From Bdellovibrionales bacterium (GTDB lineage Bacteria; Bdellovibrionota; Bdellovibrionia; Bdellovibrionales; UBA1609): a stretch of DNA of 64,000 nucleotides. The notes below the pieces were generated by a model. It was not told the origin of the DNA. It did no database searches and saw only the letters and a list, made by a program, of their open reading frames with translations. How positions within the stretch are numbered: the stretch's first letter is position 1; each line of letters opens with the position of its first letter. The DNA lies in the NCBI GenBank assembly GCA_016714165.1, contig JADJNU010000001.1, forward strand, positions 124,001 through 188,000, read 5' to 3'. Shown here one piece after another: positions 53,613 to 62,572 of the stretch. The position numbers were made by a program, and so were the translations under genes.

Positions 53613-54606
53613 GGCTAAGCGATCTGAGCCAGGGCTTCATGGTCTTTTGTTGGTTGATAAACCAAGCGGGATAACGAGTCATGACGTGGTTGCCAGAGCT
53701 CGACGTTGTTTAGGAATGAAGGCGGTTGGCCATGCGGGGACCCTGGATCCTTTGGCAACGGGCCTTATTGTTTTGCTCCTAGGAGAGGCCACTAAACTAT
53801 CAGATTATGTTTTGAATGCGGATAAGAGCTACGAAGTTAAGGTTCGGCTGGGCCTGATCACGGATTCTTTGGATATCACAGGAAGGGTTCTTGAACGTCG
53901 CGAAGTCAATGTTTCAGAAGAGACTTTAAATAGGGCGATATTGGATGCTCAAGGTGAGCTCTCTTTGCCTGTTCCTGCCTATTCAGCGGTCAAGGTGGGT
54001 GGAAAAAAACTGTATGAACTGGCTCGAGCGGAAAAACTGAGTTCCACACCAGTTCGCAGCATGAACTTTTTTAACCTGAAATTAGTTGAGTTTGGTCAGG
54101 ATTGCTTCTCGGCTCGGGTCGATTGCCATAAAGGTGGCTACATACGATCCTGGGTTGAATTCGTAGGAAGAAATCTCGGTTGTGGCGCAACGGTTGAGGA
54201 ACTCAGACGTTTGGGATCAGGCAGTTTCCGAGTAGAGAAGAGTCTCAGTTTAGAAAGTCTTGAAGAATTGGCGAGCCTCTCTAAGATGGAAGGGCGGGAC
54301 CAACAGGCCTGTGGTGCCATAGATCCTCGGGCTTTTGGAGATTCATTTGTTTCTTTAAATCAAGCTCTTCCTCAGTGGAAGGCCTTGACCGTAAAGGGAC
54401 GCGATGAGCATTTAATGGTGAATGGACTCGTCAGTCATGATCTGAGTCGTCGTTTGATATCAGAAAGAAAAAGGGCCAACAATCAACGTGTAATCGTGCC
54501 CGTGAAAATCCTGAGTTCTGCAACGGGTCAGCTCCTTTCCCTGATTGAAGCGATGCCTGAGGGTGGACTTAAGGTGAGGCGAATATTTCAGCTCCCGGCC
54601 CTCTGA
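53602..54606 (+). CDS. truB: tRNA pseudouridine(55) synthase TruB
   Basis: TruB makes pseudouridine 55 in the T-loop of tRNAs. ATG 53602 follows GAAGG and lies within the end of rbfA. The motif HAGTLDPLATGLIVLLLG contains the catalytic Asp; the segments YEVKVRLGLITDSLDITG and YSAVKVGGKKLYELAR, and GGYIRSWVEFVGRNLG follow. The C-terminal extension (about 70 residues, with DPRAFGDSFVSLNQALPQW) resembles a PUA-like part. Confidence 0.96.
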   Translation: MKAKAKRSEPGLHGLLLVDKPSGITSHDVVARARRCLGMKAVGHAGTLDPLATGLIVLLLGEATKLSDYVLNADKSYEVKVRLGLITDSLDITGRVLERREVNVSEETLNRAILDAQGELSLPVPAYSAVKVGGKKLYELARAEKLSSTPVRSMNFFNLKLVEFGQDCFSARVDCHKGGYIRSWVEFVGRNLGCGATVEELRRLGSGSFRVEKSLSLESLEELASLSKMEGRDQQACGAIDPRAFGDSFVSLNQALPQWKALTVKGRDEHLMVNGLVSHDLSRRLISERKRANNQRVIVPVKILSSATGQLLSLIEAMPEGGLKVRRIFQLPAL

Positions 54607-54735
54607 GGACGTGGCAAAAAAGTCGTTTTTTCTTTCTCCACTTGCTCTTGTTTTGAAAGCCTTGTAAGTATGGCTACTTAATGCTCTCTGGGACGAAAGC
54701 CATAACGTTCCAATGGGGGTTTTTGGAGGTAACCA

Positions 54736-55005
54736 ATGGCGCTTTTAGCTTCACAAAAAGAAGAAATTGTAAAAAAATTCCGTCAGTCTGAGTTGGATAC
54801 GGGGAGCTCGCAGGTGCAAGTCGCTCTCCTCACTCATCGAATTAATCATCTAACTGAACATTTCAAAAAGAATAAAAAAGATGTTCATGGGCAACGTGGC
54901 CTTCTAAAACTGGTGAATCGTCGTCGAAAACTCTTGGACTATCTTCGTTCTCAAGATTCGGCTCAATATTCTTCGTTGATATCTGAGCTTGGTTTAAGGA
55001 AGTAA
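54736..55005 (+). CDS. rpsO: 30S ribosomal protein S15
   Basis: This encodes 89 residues, the usual S15 length, with GSSQVQVALLTHRINHLTEH, HGQRGLLKLVNRRRKLLDYL and a C-terminal LISELGLRK. ATG follows GGAGGT. The 129-base upstream gap contains AAAAAAGTCGTTTTTT and probably a promoter and leader that may carry S15 autoregulation as in E. coli, though I cannot fold it reliably here. pnp follows after 124 bases, the classic order. Confidence 0.98.
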   Translation: MALLASQKEEIVKKFRQSELDTGSSQVQVALLTHRINHLTEHFKKNKKDVHGQRGLLKLVNRRRKLLDYLRSQDSAQYSSLISELGLRK

Positions 55006-55128
55006 TGTCTAAAAACTTAAATCTGGTTACCTACGCATCGAGGCCTATATCTCCGTTCCTGAAATGAGACGTCGCTGGCGTATGAGCCCGCGATAGGGGA
55101 TTTGGTTGGTTTAAAACAAGGAGAGGAA

Positions 55129-57228
55129 ATGAAACAGACAGTGACCTTTGAAATGAACGGTAAGGAAATCGTTCTTGAAACTGGTCGTTTAGCAAAACAG
55201 GCCGATGGTTCGGTCCTTGTTACCTGTGGCAGCAATATGGTCCTCGTGACCGCCGTTTCAAACAGGAAGGAGTCCACCATGGATTTCTTCCCGCTGACGG
55301 TGGAGTACGCTGAGAAATTTTATGCCTCAGGTAAAATTCCTGGCGGTTATTTTAAGCGCGAAGGCCGTCCCACTAATTTGGCTACTCTAACAGCTCGAAT
55401 GATTGATCGCCCGGTTCGTCCTTGTTTTCCCGAGGGCTATCGTTATGAGACTCAGCTGGTCGCCACAACTCTGAGCTATGATGGCTCCTGCCCCATTGAT
55501 ATTTTGGCCAGCATCGGTGCGAGCGCTGCTCTTCATGTCAGTGATATCCCCTTCAATGGCCCAACTTCGGCCGTTCAAGTGGTACGAGTGAAAGGGAAAT
55601 TCATCGCGAATCCGACACCGGAGCTTCTCAGCGAATCGGATATGGATATTGTTGTAGCTGGGACACGTAATGGTATTTTGATGGTTGAGGGGGAGCTTCA
55701 CTTTATCTCTGAAGCCGACGCTTTGGCAGCATTGAAGTTTGCCCATCAAGCCATGATGCCTTCCTTTGATGCTCAGGATAAATTGAAATCCTTGGCTGGA
55801 AAAAAGAAGCGTGATTTTACACCCGTATTTCCGGATGCGTCTTTCAAAAGCGAAGTGAAGGATTTCGCTGCACCCAAGGTTGCAGCGGCCTTAAAAATCA
55901 GAGAAAAGTTAGAACGATACGCGGCCCTGGATGCGGTCCTTGCTGAGGCAAAGGCGAGGTTTTTGGCAGCTGATGAGGACAAAGAGGTACTTGCGAAGAG
56001 AGCAAAGGACCTGAATTCCATTTTTGAAGATGTGAAATACTCGGTGGCTCGAAATTTAGTTCTCGACACGGGCTTTCGAATTGATGGTCGATCAACTACT
56101 CAGATACGCCCCATTGCCTGTGAAGTTGCTTTGTTGCCGAGGGCACACGGGTCTGGATTGTTTACTCGTGGAGAGACCCAGGTTCTTGGGACAGTGACTC
56201 TTGGTACAGGCGATGACGAGCAAATGATTGATGCGTTGAGTGGTTTGGTAAAGAAAAAATTTATGCTTCACTATAATTTTCCTCCTTACTGTGTTGGAGA
56301 GACGGGGCGTATGGGGGGACAGAGTCGTCGTGAGATTGGTCATGGATTTTTGGCGGAACGTGCTATTCAAGTCGTACTTCCAGACTATGACAAGTTTCCC
56401 TATGTGGTTCGTATTGTGAGTGAGGTTTTAGAATCAAATGGCTCAAGTTCAATGGGAACAGTTTGTTCTGGAATTTTGGCTTTGTTAGATGCTGGCGTCC
56501 CTATTAAGGGAAACGTCGCTGGAATCGCAATGGGACTGATCAAAGAGGGCGATCGAGTGGCAGTTCTAAGTGATATTCTCGGTGATGAGGATCACTTGGG
56601 AGATATGGACTTTAAGGTTGCAGGTACCAGCAAGGGCATCACTGCTTTGCAAATGGATATCAAGATTGACTCCATTAGCTTTGATATTATGGAGCAGGCT
56701 TTGAATCAGGCTAAGGAAGGTCGCGATCACATCCTAGGGAAGATGGAGGAAGTGATTCGGTCTCCTCGCGGTGAGATCTCTCAGTTTGCTCCACGTATTG
56801 AAACTATTCAAATTAAGTCAGAGAAGGTTCGTGAAGTGATTGGTGCCGGAGGAAAGGTCATTAAGGGGATTATCGAAGAAACAGGTGTGAAGATCGATAT
56901 TGAAGATGGTGGGAAAATCCATATTTCTTCAGTGAACCCTGAGGCGACCAAGAGGGCGATCATGATGATACGAGACATTTGCGCAGAAGCCGAAGTGGGC
57001 AAAGTGTATTCTGGCAAGGTCGTTAAAATTATGGATTTTGGAGCCTTTGTCGAGATTTTTCCAAATACAAGCGGGCTTCTTCATATTTCTGAAATTGCTC
57101 ATGAGCGCATTAGAACTGTGTCAGAGGTTCTTAATGAAGGGGATGACGTGGAAGTCAAAGTTCTCGATGTGGATCGAGCTGGACGTATCAAGCTGAGCCG
57201 CAAGGTTCTCCTTGAAAAGCCACAGTGA
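55129..57228 (+). CDS. pnp: Polyribonucleotide nucleotidyltransferase
   Basis: PNPase degrades RNA 3' to 5' by phosphorolysis. ATG 55129 follows AAGGAGAGG. The 699 residues contain two RNase PH domains (AEKFYASGKIPGGYFKREGR, and SRREIGHGFLAERAIQ, MGLIKEGDRVAVLSDILGDE), the KH domain (IGAGGKVIKGIIEETG) and S1 domain (YSGKVVKIMDFGAFVEIF). The motif SDILGDEDHLGDMDFKVAGT is the active site. It overlaps the M16 peptidase by 17 bases. Confidence 0.98.
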   Translation: MKQTVTFEMNGKEIVLETGRLAKQADGSVLVTCGSNMVLVTAVSNRKESTMDFFPLTVEYAEKFYASGKIPGGYFKREGRPTNLATLTARMIDRPVRPCFPEGYRYETQLVATTLSYDGSCPIDILASIGASAALHVSDIPFNGPTSAVQVVRVKGKFIANPTPELLSESDMDIVVAGTRNGILMVEGELHFISEADALAALKFAHQAMMPSFDAQDKLKSLAGKKKRDFTPVFPDASFKSEVKDFAAPKVAAALKIREKLERYAALDAVLAEAKARFLAADEDKEVLAKRAKDLNSIFEDVKYSVARNLVLDTGFRIDGRSTTQIRPIACEVALLPRAHGSGLFTRGETQVLGTVTLGTGDDEQMIDALSGLVKKKFMLHYNFPPYCVGETGRMGGQSRREIGHGFLAERAIQVVLPDYDKFPYVVRIVSEVLESNGSSSMGTVCSGILALLDAGVPIKGNVAGIAMGLIKEGDRVAVLSDILGDEDHLGDMDFKVAGTSKGITALQMDIKIDSISFDIMEQALNQAKEGRDHILGKMEEVIRSPRGEISQFAPRIETIQIKSEKVREVIGAGGKVIKGIIEETGVKIDIEDGGKIHISSVNPEATKRAIMMIRDICAEAEVGKVYSGKVVKIMDFGAFVEIFPNTSGLLHISEIAHERIRTVSEVLNEGDDVEVKVLDVDRAGRIKLSRKVLLEKPQ

Positions 57229-58537
57229 GGTAAATATCAGGGGAAAAACTGCGGCCTTTGATTTTCAGCCGGAATTTCGTAAAACTATCTTGGATAATGG
57301 TGTTCGAGTTGTTACTGAGCATCACCCTTTTTCTCGGTCCACTTCAGCTGCAATTTATGTGGAGATAGGAACGAGAGATGAGTCCAAAAGAATTAATGGG
57401 GCAGCTCATTTTGTAGAACACCTCGTTTTTAAGGGGACCAAGTCGCGCTCTGCATTTGAAATAGCTAAAAGTCTTGAATCTGTCGGAGGTGAGCTCAACG
57501 CATATACCTCTCGAGAGGTGACCTGTTTTCATGCGACCAGTTTGCGTGAGCATTTGCCTCTCAGTCTGGACGTTTTGGTCGACTTGGTTGGGGGTGCTGT
57601 TTTTGATTCCAAAGAATTTGTTAAAGAGAAGGATGTGATCCTTCAAGAAATTGATATGTCGTCAGAAGTGATCGAAGATTACATTTTTGATTTGTATTTT
57701 GAAAAGGCGTACTCTGGTCACTCACTTGGAATGCCAATCCTTGGCACCCCAAAATCTCTAAATCGCATTTCTCGCAAGGATTTATTTGATTTTTATCATC
57801 ATCGATATGGTGGTCGTAATTTGGTGGTGAGCGTTGCTGGTGATGTGGATCATGATAGGGTGTTAGAATTGGTTGGTAAATCACTGAGTCGCTCAAAAAA
57901 TGATTCAGTGAGAAAGAAGCGGGTGAGGCCAAAGCAGAAGGCCTTTACGCAAGTCATCTCTCGCCCCAGTGAACAGGTGCACATGTTGATTGGGTTTCCC
58001 TCTGGTGCCTTCACGGATTCTGCGCGCTTTGAATCCTATATCGTTAATGCCGTTCTGGGCGGAGGTATGACCTCACGGCTTTATCAGAAGGTAAGAGAAG
58101 ATAGAGGTCTGGTTTATTCAATATATAGTTACCTTCATTCTTTTACAGACTGTGGATCCATAATGATCTATGCCGGATCTTCCCAGAAAAATGCACCAAA
58201 TGTTCTGAAGATCATATCCATGGAAATCAAGAAACTCTTAAAGAGAGGCTTGAGCAAAAAGGAATTGGAGTTTTTTAAGACGCAGGTAAAGGGGTCCATT
58301 TTACTTGGATCAGACGACGTTGAAAGTCGAATGAACTCGATCGCGGTTAATGAGATGGTGTTTGGAGAGTACCGGCCCGTCGATGAGGTCGTAGCGCAGA
58401 TTGACAGGGTGTCTTTAGGGTCAATTCATGAGTACCTTGAGCGTTTTATTGATTTCAATAAATCAGGTGTCATGTTGGTGGGGGATGTGAACGAGGAGAG
58501 AGGGTCTCGTTGGGTGGAAAACTCATTCGAAAAATAG
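57212..58537 (+). CDS. M16-family zinc peptidase
   Basis: This encodes 441 residues from TTG 57212, within the end of pnp. The inverted zinc motif HFVEH (HxxEH) stands near residue 67 and the third ligand Glu region (KEKDVILQEI) about 75 residues later. The partner half is in the same chain (LIGFPSGAFTDSARFESYIV, GGGMTSRLYQKVREDRGLVYSIYS). M16 peptidases downstream of pnp are frequent in bacteria and are like mitochondrial processing peptidase beta. It is cytoplasmic as no signal is seen. Confidence 0.93.
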   Translation: MKSHSEVNIRGKTAAFDFQPEFRKTILDNGVRVVTEHHPFSRSTSAAIYVEIGTRDESKRINGAAHFVEHLVFKGTKSRSAFEIAKSLESVGGELNAYTSREVTCFHATSLREHLPLSLDVLVDLVGGAVFDSKEFVKEKDVILQEIDMSSEVIEDYIFDLYFEKAYSGHSLGMPILGTPKSLNRISRKDLFDFYHHRYGGRNLVVSVAGDVDHDRVLELVGKSLSRSKNDSVRKKRVRPKQKAFTQVISRPSEQVHMLIGFPSGAFTDSARFESYIVNAVLGGGMTSRLYQKVREDRGLVYSIYSYLHSFTDCGSIMIYAGSSQKNAPNVLKIISMEIKKLLKRGLSKKELEFFKTQVKGSILLGSDDVESRMNSIAVNEMVFGEYRPVDEVVAQIDRVSLGSIHEYLERFIDFNKSGVMLVGDVNEERGSRWVENSFEK

Positions 58538-58557
58538 CGCAAGGAAGGAGTGGCAGT

Positions 58558-59265
58558 ATGGGGAAGCCAGATTCGGAGAGGCACAGATTTGAAGTGAATT
58601 CAGACACAAACTTCTTAAACAAATTGAGGCAGTTTTCGGTTCGAGTGGGATCTGTCGCCGGGGCGGTGGAAGATTTTGTCGAGCACAACATTATTGAGAG
58701 AGAGAAACTGGATCACGAGATGAAGAGTCTTCTCTTTGGGATTGAAAAATTCGTGAAAGAGAACCTTGCCAAAGGAATCTCAAAGGGACTTCAAAATATC
58801 GAAGACCTTTCGCACGCTTCCAAAACAGTGGAGCTGAAAGTGAAAACCTGGCCTCATTTCAAAGGTGACTTGCCAAGTTATCAGTCAGCTCTGGCAAGTG
58901 GCTTTGATGTAAGAGCTCAATTGAGTGAGCCCATTAAAATAGCTCCTGGAGAGAGGGTTTTGGTGCCGACGGGTCTCAGTTTCTCCATTCCTCCTAATTT
59001 TGAACTGCAGATGAGACCTCGTTCCGGCTGGGCCATTCGTGATGGAATCACTCTTCTTAATTCACCTGGAACAATTGATGCTGACTATCGAGGTGAAGTG
59101 AAGCTTGTTGTTGTGAATCTGGGAGAGTCGGAGGTTATGGTTAAGGACCAGGATCGAATTGCTCAAGGGGTTCTTTGCCCTGTCTTTCAAGCTTGTTTAA
59201 CTTTAACGACTGAACTTGATTCAACTTCGCGGAGTGATGGTGGCTTTGGCAGTACGGGAAAATGA
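58558..59265 (+). CDS. dut: dUTP diphosphatase with N-terminal extension
   Basis: dUTPase hydrolyses dUTP to dUMP. From ATG 58558 (GGAAGGAG upstream) it has 235 residues, about 90 more than the standard enzyme. The five motifs are seen: ASGFDVRA, RPRSGWAIRDG, GTIDADYRGEVKLVVVN, QDRIAQGV and SDGGFGSTGK. The first about 85 residues are helical and charged and belong to no dUTPase domain I know. It ends the nusA-infB-type gene row. Confidence 0.92.
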   Translation: MGKPDSERHRFEVNSDTNFLNKLRQFSVRVGSVAGAVEDFVEHNIIEREKLDHEMKSLLFGIEKFVKENLAKGISKGLQNIEDLSHASKTVELKVKTWPHFKGDLPSYQSALASGFDVRAQLSEPIKIAPGERVLVPTGLSFSIPPNFELQMRPRSGWAIRDGITLLNSPGTIDADYRGEVKLVVVNLGESEVMVKDQDRIAQGVLCPVFQACLTLTTELDSTSRSDGGFGSTGK

Positions 59266-59318
59266 AATAAAGGAAACTTGCTTCCGCTTCCATATTTGGC
59301 CATGGAACAGACTTGTTT

Positions 59319-59552
59319 TTAACTTCTTTTTAGAGCCTCTAGTTTTTTCTGAATAGCGTCTCGGAATTTTCTTTGATTGCCATCTGCCAAGAAAACAATC
59401 AGAAACAGAATAGCAAGAGCAAAAAATAACCAAACTGCAATGGGGAGAAGATCTCCTCCAACATTTGGCTTTGGGCCTCCAATAAATTCGGCCCCCACGG
59501 CTCTATCGCCTTCGAATCCCAAACTCCTCATCAACGCAGAGATGGTTTCCAT
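59319..59552 (-). CDS. Small single-span membrane protein
   Basis: This encodes 77 residues from ATG 59552 following GGGAGG. A polar N-terminus of about 40 residues precedes one membrane helix (LLPIAVWLFFALAILFLIVFLA) and a basic C-terminus (KFRDAIQKKLEALKRS), giving an N-out orientation. The function is unknown. Confidence 0.65.
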   Translation of the reverse strand: METISALMRSLGFEGDRAVGAEFIGGPKPNVGGDLLPIAVWLFFALAILFLIVFLADGNQRKFRDAIQKKLEALKRS

Positions 59553-59943
59553 TTGGTATACCTCCCTATTCAAATCTAGTCGACCAGGAAAACGGACACA
59601 GTCCATCTCGTCCCATACCCCATGTCACAAAAAAATAAAAGGATTTTTTTATGATCTCATTCCTGACCTCCTGAAATTCAAATTAGGTCAATAGAGGAGA
59701 CTTCATTAGTCGACAGATATGGGGTCTTTTTTGGAGTGGGGAATTTCTGATACCAAAAACATTAAGACTGCCTGTTAATGCAGCAGAAAGATTTCGATTG
59801 ATACCGAAATAGATTTTATCCAGTGTCCTTTTGCGCCTAGACCTCTGTTGCTTGCATCCTAATTTGATTTGGAGTTGGTCCGTGATTTGCTCTGGATACT
59901 CCGTGTGTGCGAATCACGCACATCAAATAAAAAGGAGTGGGAA
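59553..59943. other. Intergenic region without a gene
   Basis: No gene can be supported in these 391 bases. Present are A/T runs at 59625-59655 and a small hairpin near 59903-59925 (TGTGCG/CGCACA with 5-base loop) shortly upstream of the next start. It likely holds divergent promoters and the leader of the secreted DUF4360-like gene. Confidence 0.5.
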
Positions 59944-60549
59944 ATGAAATGCGCAGTAGCTCTCTTGATAACAGCAGTGACGTCAGCAACTTTAGGTATG
60001 AGCGCTCAGGCGGATGATATTAGGCTGGGGACACCAGGCTATGGTGGAACCGGATGCCCTGGCGGAAGTGCTTCAGTAACTTTGAGTCCCGATAAAAAAT
60101 CTCTGAGCATTCTCTTTGACGAATATATTGTTGAGGCAGGAGGAAGTTCGGGAAAGAAAATTGATCGGAAGAGCTGTAACATCGCTGTTCCTGTTCATAT
60201 CCCTCAAGGATATAGTGTCAGTGTGTTCCAAGTTGATTATCGAGGCTATACTTTTGTTCCGTCCGGAGGAGAGGCAAGATTTAATGCTGAATACTTTTTC
60301 GCAGGGATTCGAGGGCCAAGTGTCGAACAATCCTTTCGCGGATTTGTAGACAATCAATACGTTATTACCAACCGTCTTGCTGCTGAATCTCTTGTGTGGT
60401 CCGCCTGTGGACAAGATGTCAATATGAGAATCAATACGGGAATGCTGGCAAGGACCAATGGCCGTGGTGATCAACTCCTTGCAACGGTCGATTCCACAGA
60501 CATTAAAAGTGGGATTGTCTATCATGTTCAGTGGCGCCGTTGCTCTTAA
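59944..60549 (+). CDS. Secreted DUF4360-like protein
   Basis: This encodes 201 residues from ATG 59944, five bases after AAGGAG. A signal peptide (ALLITAVTSATLGMSAQA) is followed by a Gly-rich mature start (RLGTPGYGGTGCPGGSASV) and beta-sheet-like strands. The tail ends in Cys. The N-terminal GTGCPxGS pattern and length fit the DUF4360 family of secreted proteins of unknown role, known in fungi and in some predatory or soil bacteria. Several Cys suggest disulfides. A strong terminator follows. Confidence 0.8.
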   Translation: MKCAVALLITAVTSATLGMSAQADDIRLGTPGYGGTGCPGGSASVTLSPDKKSLSILFDEYIVEAGGSSGKKIDRKSCNIAVPVHIPQGYSVSVFQVDYRGYTFVPSGGEARFNAEYFFAGIRGPSVEQSFRGFVDNQYVITNRLAAESLVWSACGQDVNMRINTGMLARTNGRGDQLLATVDSTDIKSGIVYHVQWRRCS

Positions 60550-60596
60550 GTTGAATGAGTTGGTCTAAAGCCCTACTTTGTCACTCGAATTCAGCG

Positions 60597-60630
60597 AAGC
60601 GGTGAGAGAATCTATCTCTCACCGCTTTTC
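60597..60630 (+). terminator. Strong intrinsic terminator
   Basis: AAGCGGTGAGAGA (60597-60609) and TCTCTCACCGCTT (60615-60627) form a perfect 13-bp stem with 5-base loop, followed by TTCATTTCC. The stem begins 47 bases after the stop of the secreted gene. Confidence 0.85.
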
Positions 60631-60797
60631 ATTTCCCCAGTCTAAGCCAAGGGATCCTTAACAGAAGTCTGCCATTTTAAGCACTGATCCTCACCCCTAG
60701 ACTTAAGCCTAGCATTAAGTTCACCTGTCCATCATCCGAAAGATTCACATGAACCGGTTGAAAATTGTCCAACTGTTTCAAAGGGTTTGTGAACGAT

Positions 60798-62546
60798 ATG
60801 GGTTTTGATTACGAAAAATCGAAATCAAAGTCAGAACACAACGATAGCTTTTGGGTATCGTACTCTGATCTTTTCATGATGTTGTCTGTTGTATTTTTAC
60901 TCCTATATACGGTCACTAGTTTAAGAAGTGGTACCTTCGGAATAGAAAAAAACATGGAAGCTCAAAGAATAGCTTATGAGAACGAAGATCTAAAACAGCA
61001 AATCAAGGTTTATGAAACTCTAAAAGAGCAGCAGGTGCGTGAGTCGAGTCCAGAAGATACTCAGGTCTACGAAGAACTGATGGGTCAGTTGCATTTACTA
61101 AAAGACGAAGCCAAAGATGAAAATATGCAGCTGAAAAAGAAAGTCGCTGAAAATGAAACAAAAGAGAAGGCGTTAAATAAGTACCAACAAATCATTCGTA
61201 ATATAATCAATTCAAATGTATTGGCCCAGGCTCGCCTTCATCGTCGGGACAAAATCATAAAAGAAAGAGAAAGCGAAATTTCAAATAAGTCAGTTGAAAT
61301 TCGTGGACTGAAAAAAGTGGTCGATGAGAAGCAGAAATCAATTGCTCAGAGCGAACTGGAAGTTGCTCGAATAAATAAGAAGCTAGAAAATAAGATTCAG
61401 GAAGTGAAAAGGGCCTATTCAGAGAAAAGAATAACTGAGGAAAAAATGGAAAAATCCATTTCCGACCTCAGACGAGATTCTGTTGAGAAAGTGACATCTC
61501 TCCAAGAATCAAAAAGAAACTTGGAAAATGAGCTGAATCAGGTTTCAAGTAAGTTAAACGTAGCCAGTCGTGATTTGAAATCGGCAAATTCAGCTATCGC
61601 CCTCAAAGATCAAGAAAAACAAAAATTGGTCGATGAACTGACCTTTGTTAAGTCCAGCTACAAACAGCAGATGGGAAATCTTCAGGCAGAGTTTGATGCA
61701 AAACGCGAACGTGAGCAAAGAGAGCTGAGAACCGCTTTGGCAGATGCAAAGGCGTCCGCCGGAGAGATTGCAGCGAGGGAAGCAGAGCTTAGGGCCAAAA
61801 CGGAAAAGGATCAGCAGACCCTCAATCGCCAATTGGGTTCACTTTCCAAAAAAATACAAGATACTGAGGGTAAATTGTCAGATGCGCTCGCAAGCAAAGA
61901 TGCCATTGCTCAAGAGGCCTCCTCGATGAGAGAAAAAACAGTTGCTCTCAAGAAGGATCTCAGTCAGATGAGAGAGCTAGCTGATGCCAGGAAGAATCTT
62001 GCTCGAAGAATAAAGCAGAATTTCTCAAAAGCAGGAGTTAAAGCGGACGTGGACTCCAACACGGGAGATGTAATCATTTCGTTTGGAAATGAGTATTTTG
62101 ACACAGGAAAATCTGATTTGAAAGCGGGAATGAGAGCCATCCTTGAGAGGTCAATTCCGATCTATTCGCAGAGTCTCTTTGAAGATAAGGCGACCGCCGA
62201 GAAATTATCCTCCGTTGAAATTGTTGGATTTTCATCCCCTACCTACCAAGGTCGCTACATTGACCCTGATTCATTAGAGGAGAGGGATAAGGCTGCTGTT
62301 AACTACAATCTGGATTTGAGTTACTACCGAGCCCGTTCGATTTTCTCCTACATTTTTGACACCAAAAAAATGGTGTACAAGCATCAAAAAGATCTCTTGC
62401 CGCTTGTTAAAGTGACGGGCCGAAGTTATCTCGCAGAAAAAAAGGGTTCAAGAAATGTAGCAGGGGATGACTCAGGATCGGGATTTTGTGGCAGTCATGA
62501 TTGTAAGAAAGCACAAAGAGTAATCATTAGATTTGAATTGGAATAG
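60798..62546 (+). CDS. MotB-like stator protein with long coiled coil and OmpA domain
   Basis: This encodes 582 residues from ATG 60798; GTG at 60789 is close to AAAGGG and also possible. After a short basic N-terminus, FWVSYSDLFMMLSVVFLLLY matches the MotB membrane helix with its essential proton-channel Asp. About 365 residues of uninterrupted heptad-rich coiled coil (roughly 52-415, rich in Lys/Glu/Gln) follow. The C-terminus (about 420-582) is an OmpA-type peptidoglycan-binding domain (ISFGNEYFDTGKSDLKAGMR, NYNLDLSYYRARSIFSYIF). Stators use proton flow to drive movement; known MotB proteins have only about 300 residues. It is 26 bases upstream of the channel partner, and in one operon with it and the FHA gene. 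Confidence 0.85.
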   Translation: MGFDYEKSKSKSEHNDSFWVSYSDLFMMLSVVFLLLYTVTSLRSGTFGIEKNMEAQRIAYENEDLKQQIKVYETLKEQQVRESSPEDTQVYEELMGQLHLLKDEAKDENMQLKKKVAENETKEKALNKYQQIIRNIINSNVLAQARLHRRDKIIKERESEISNKSVEIRGLKKVVDEKQKSIAQSELEVARINKKLENKIQEVKRAYSEKRITEEKMEKSISDLRRDSVEKVTSLQESKRNLENELNQVSSKLNVASRDLKSANSAIALKDQEKQKLVDELTFVKSSYKQQMGNLQAEFDAKREREQRELRTALADAKASAGEIAAREAELRAKTEKDQQTLNRQLGSLSKKIQDTEGKLSDALASKDAIAQEASSMREKTVALKKDLSQMRELADARKNLARRIKQNFSKAGVKADVDSNTGDVIISFGNEYFDTGKSDLKAGMRAILERSIPIYSQSLFEDKATAEKLSSVEIVGFSSPTYQGRYIDPDSLEERDKAAVNYNLDLSYYRARSIFSYIFDTKKMVYKHQKDLLPLVKVTGRSYLAEKKGSRNVAGDDSGSGFCGSHDCKKAQRVIIRFELE

Positions 62547-62572
62547 TTTAGAATAGTAAGGAGAAAAAAGCG

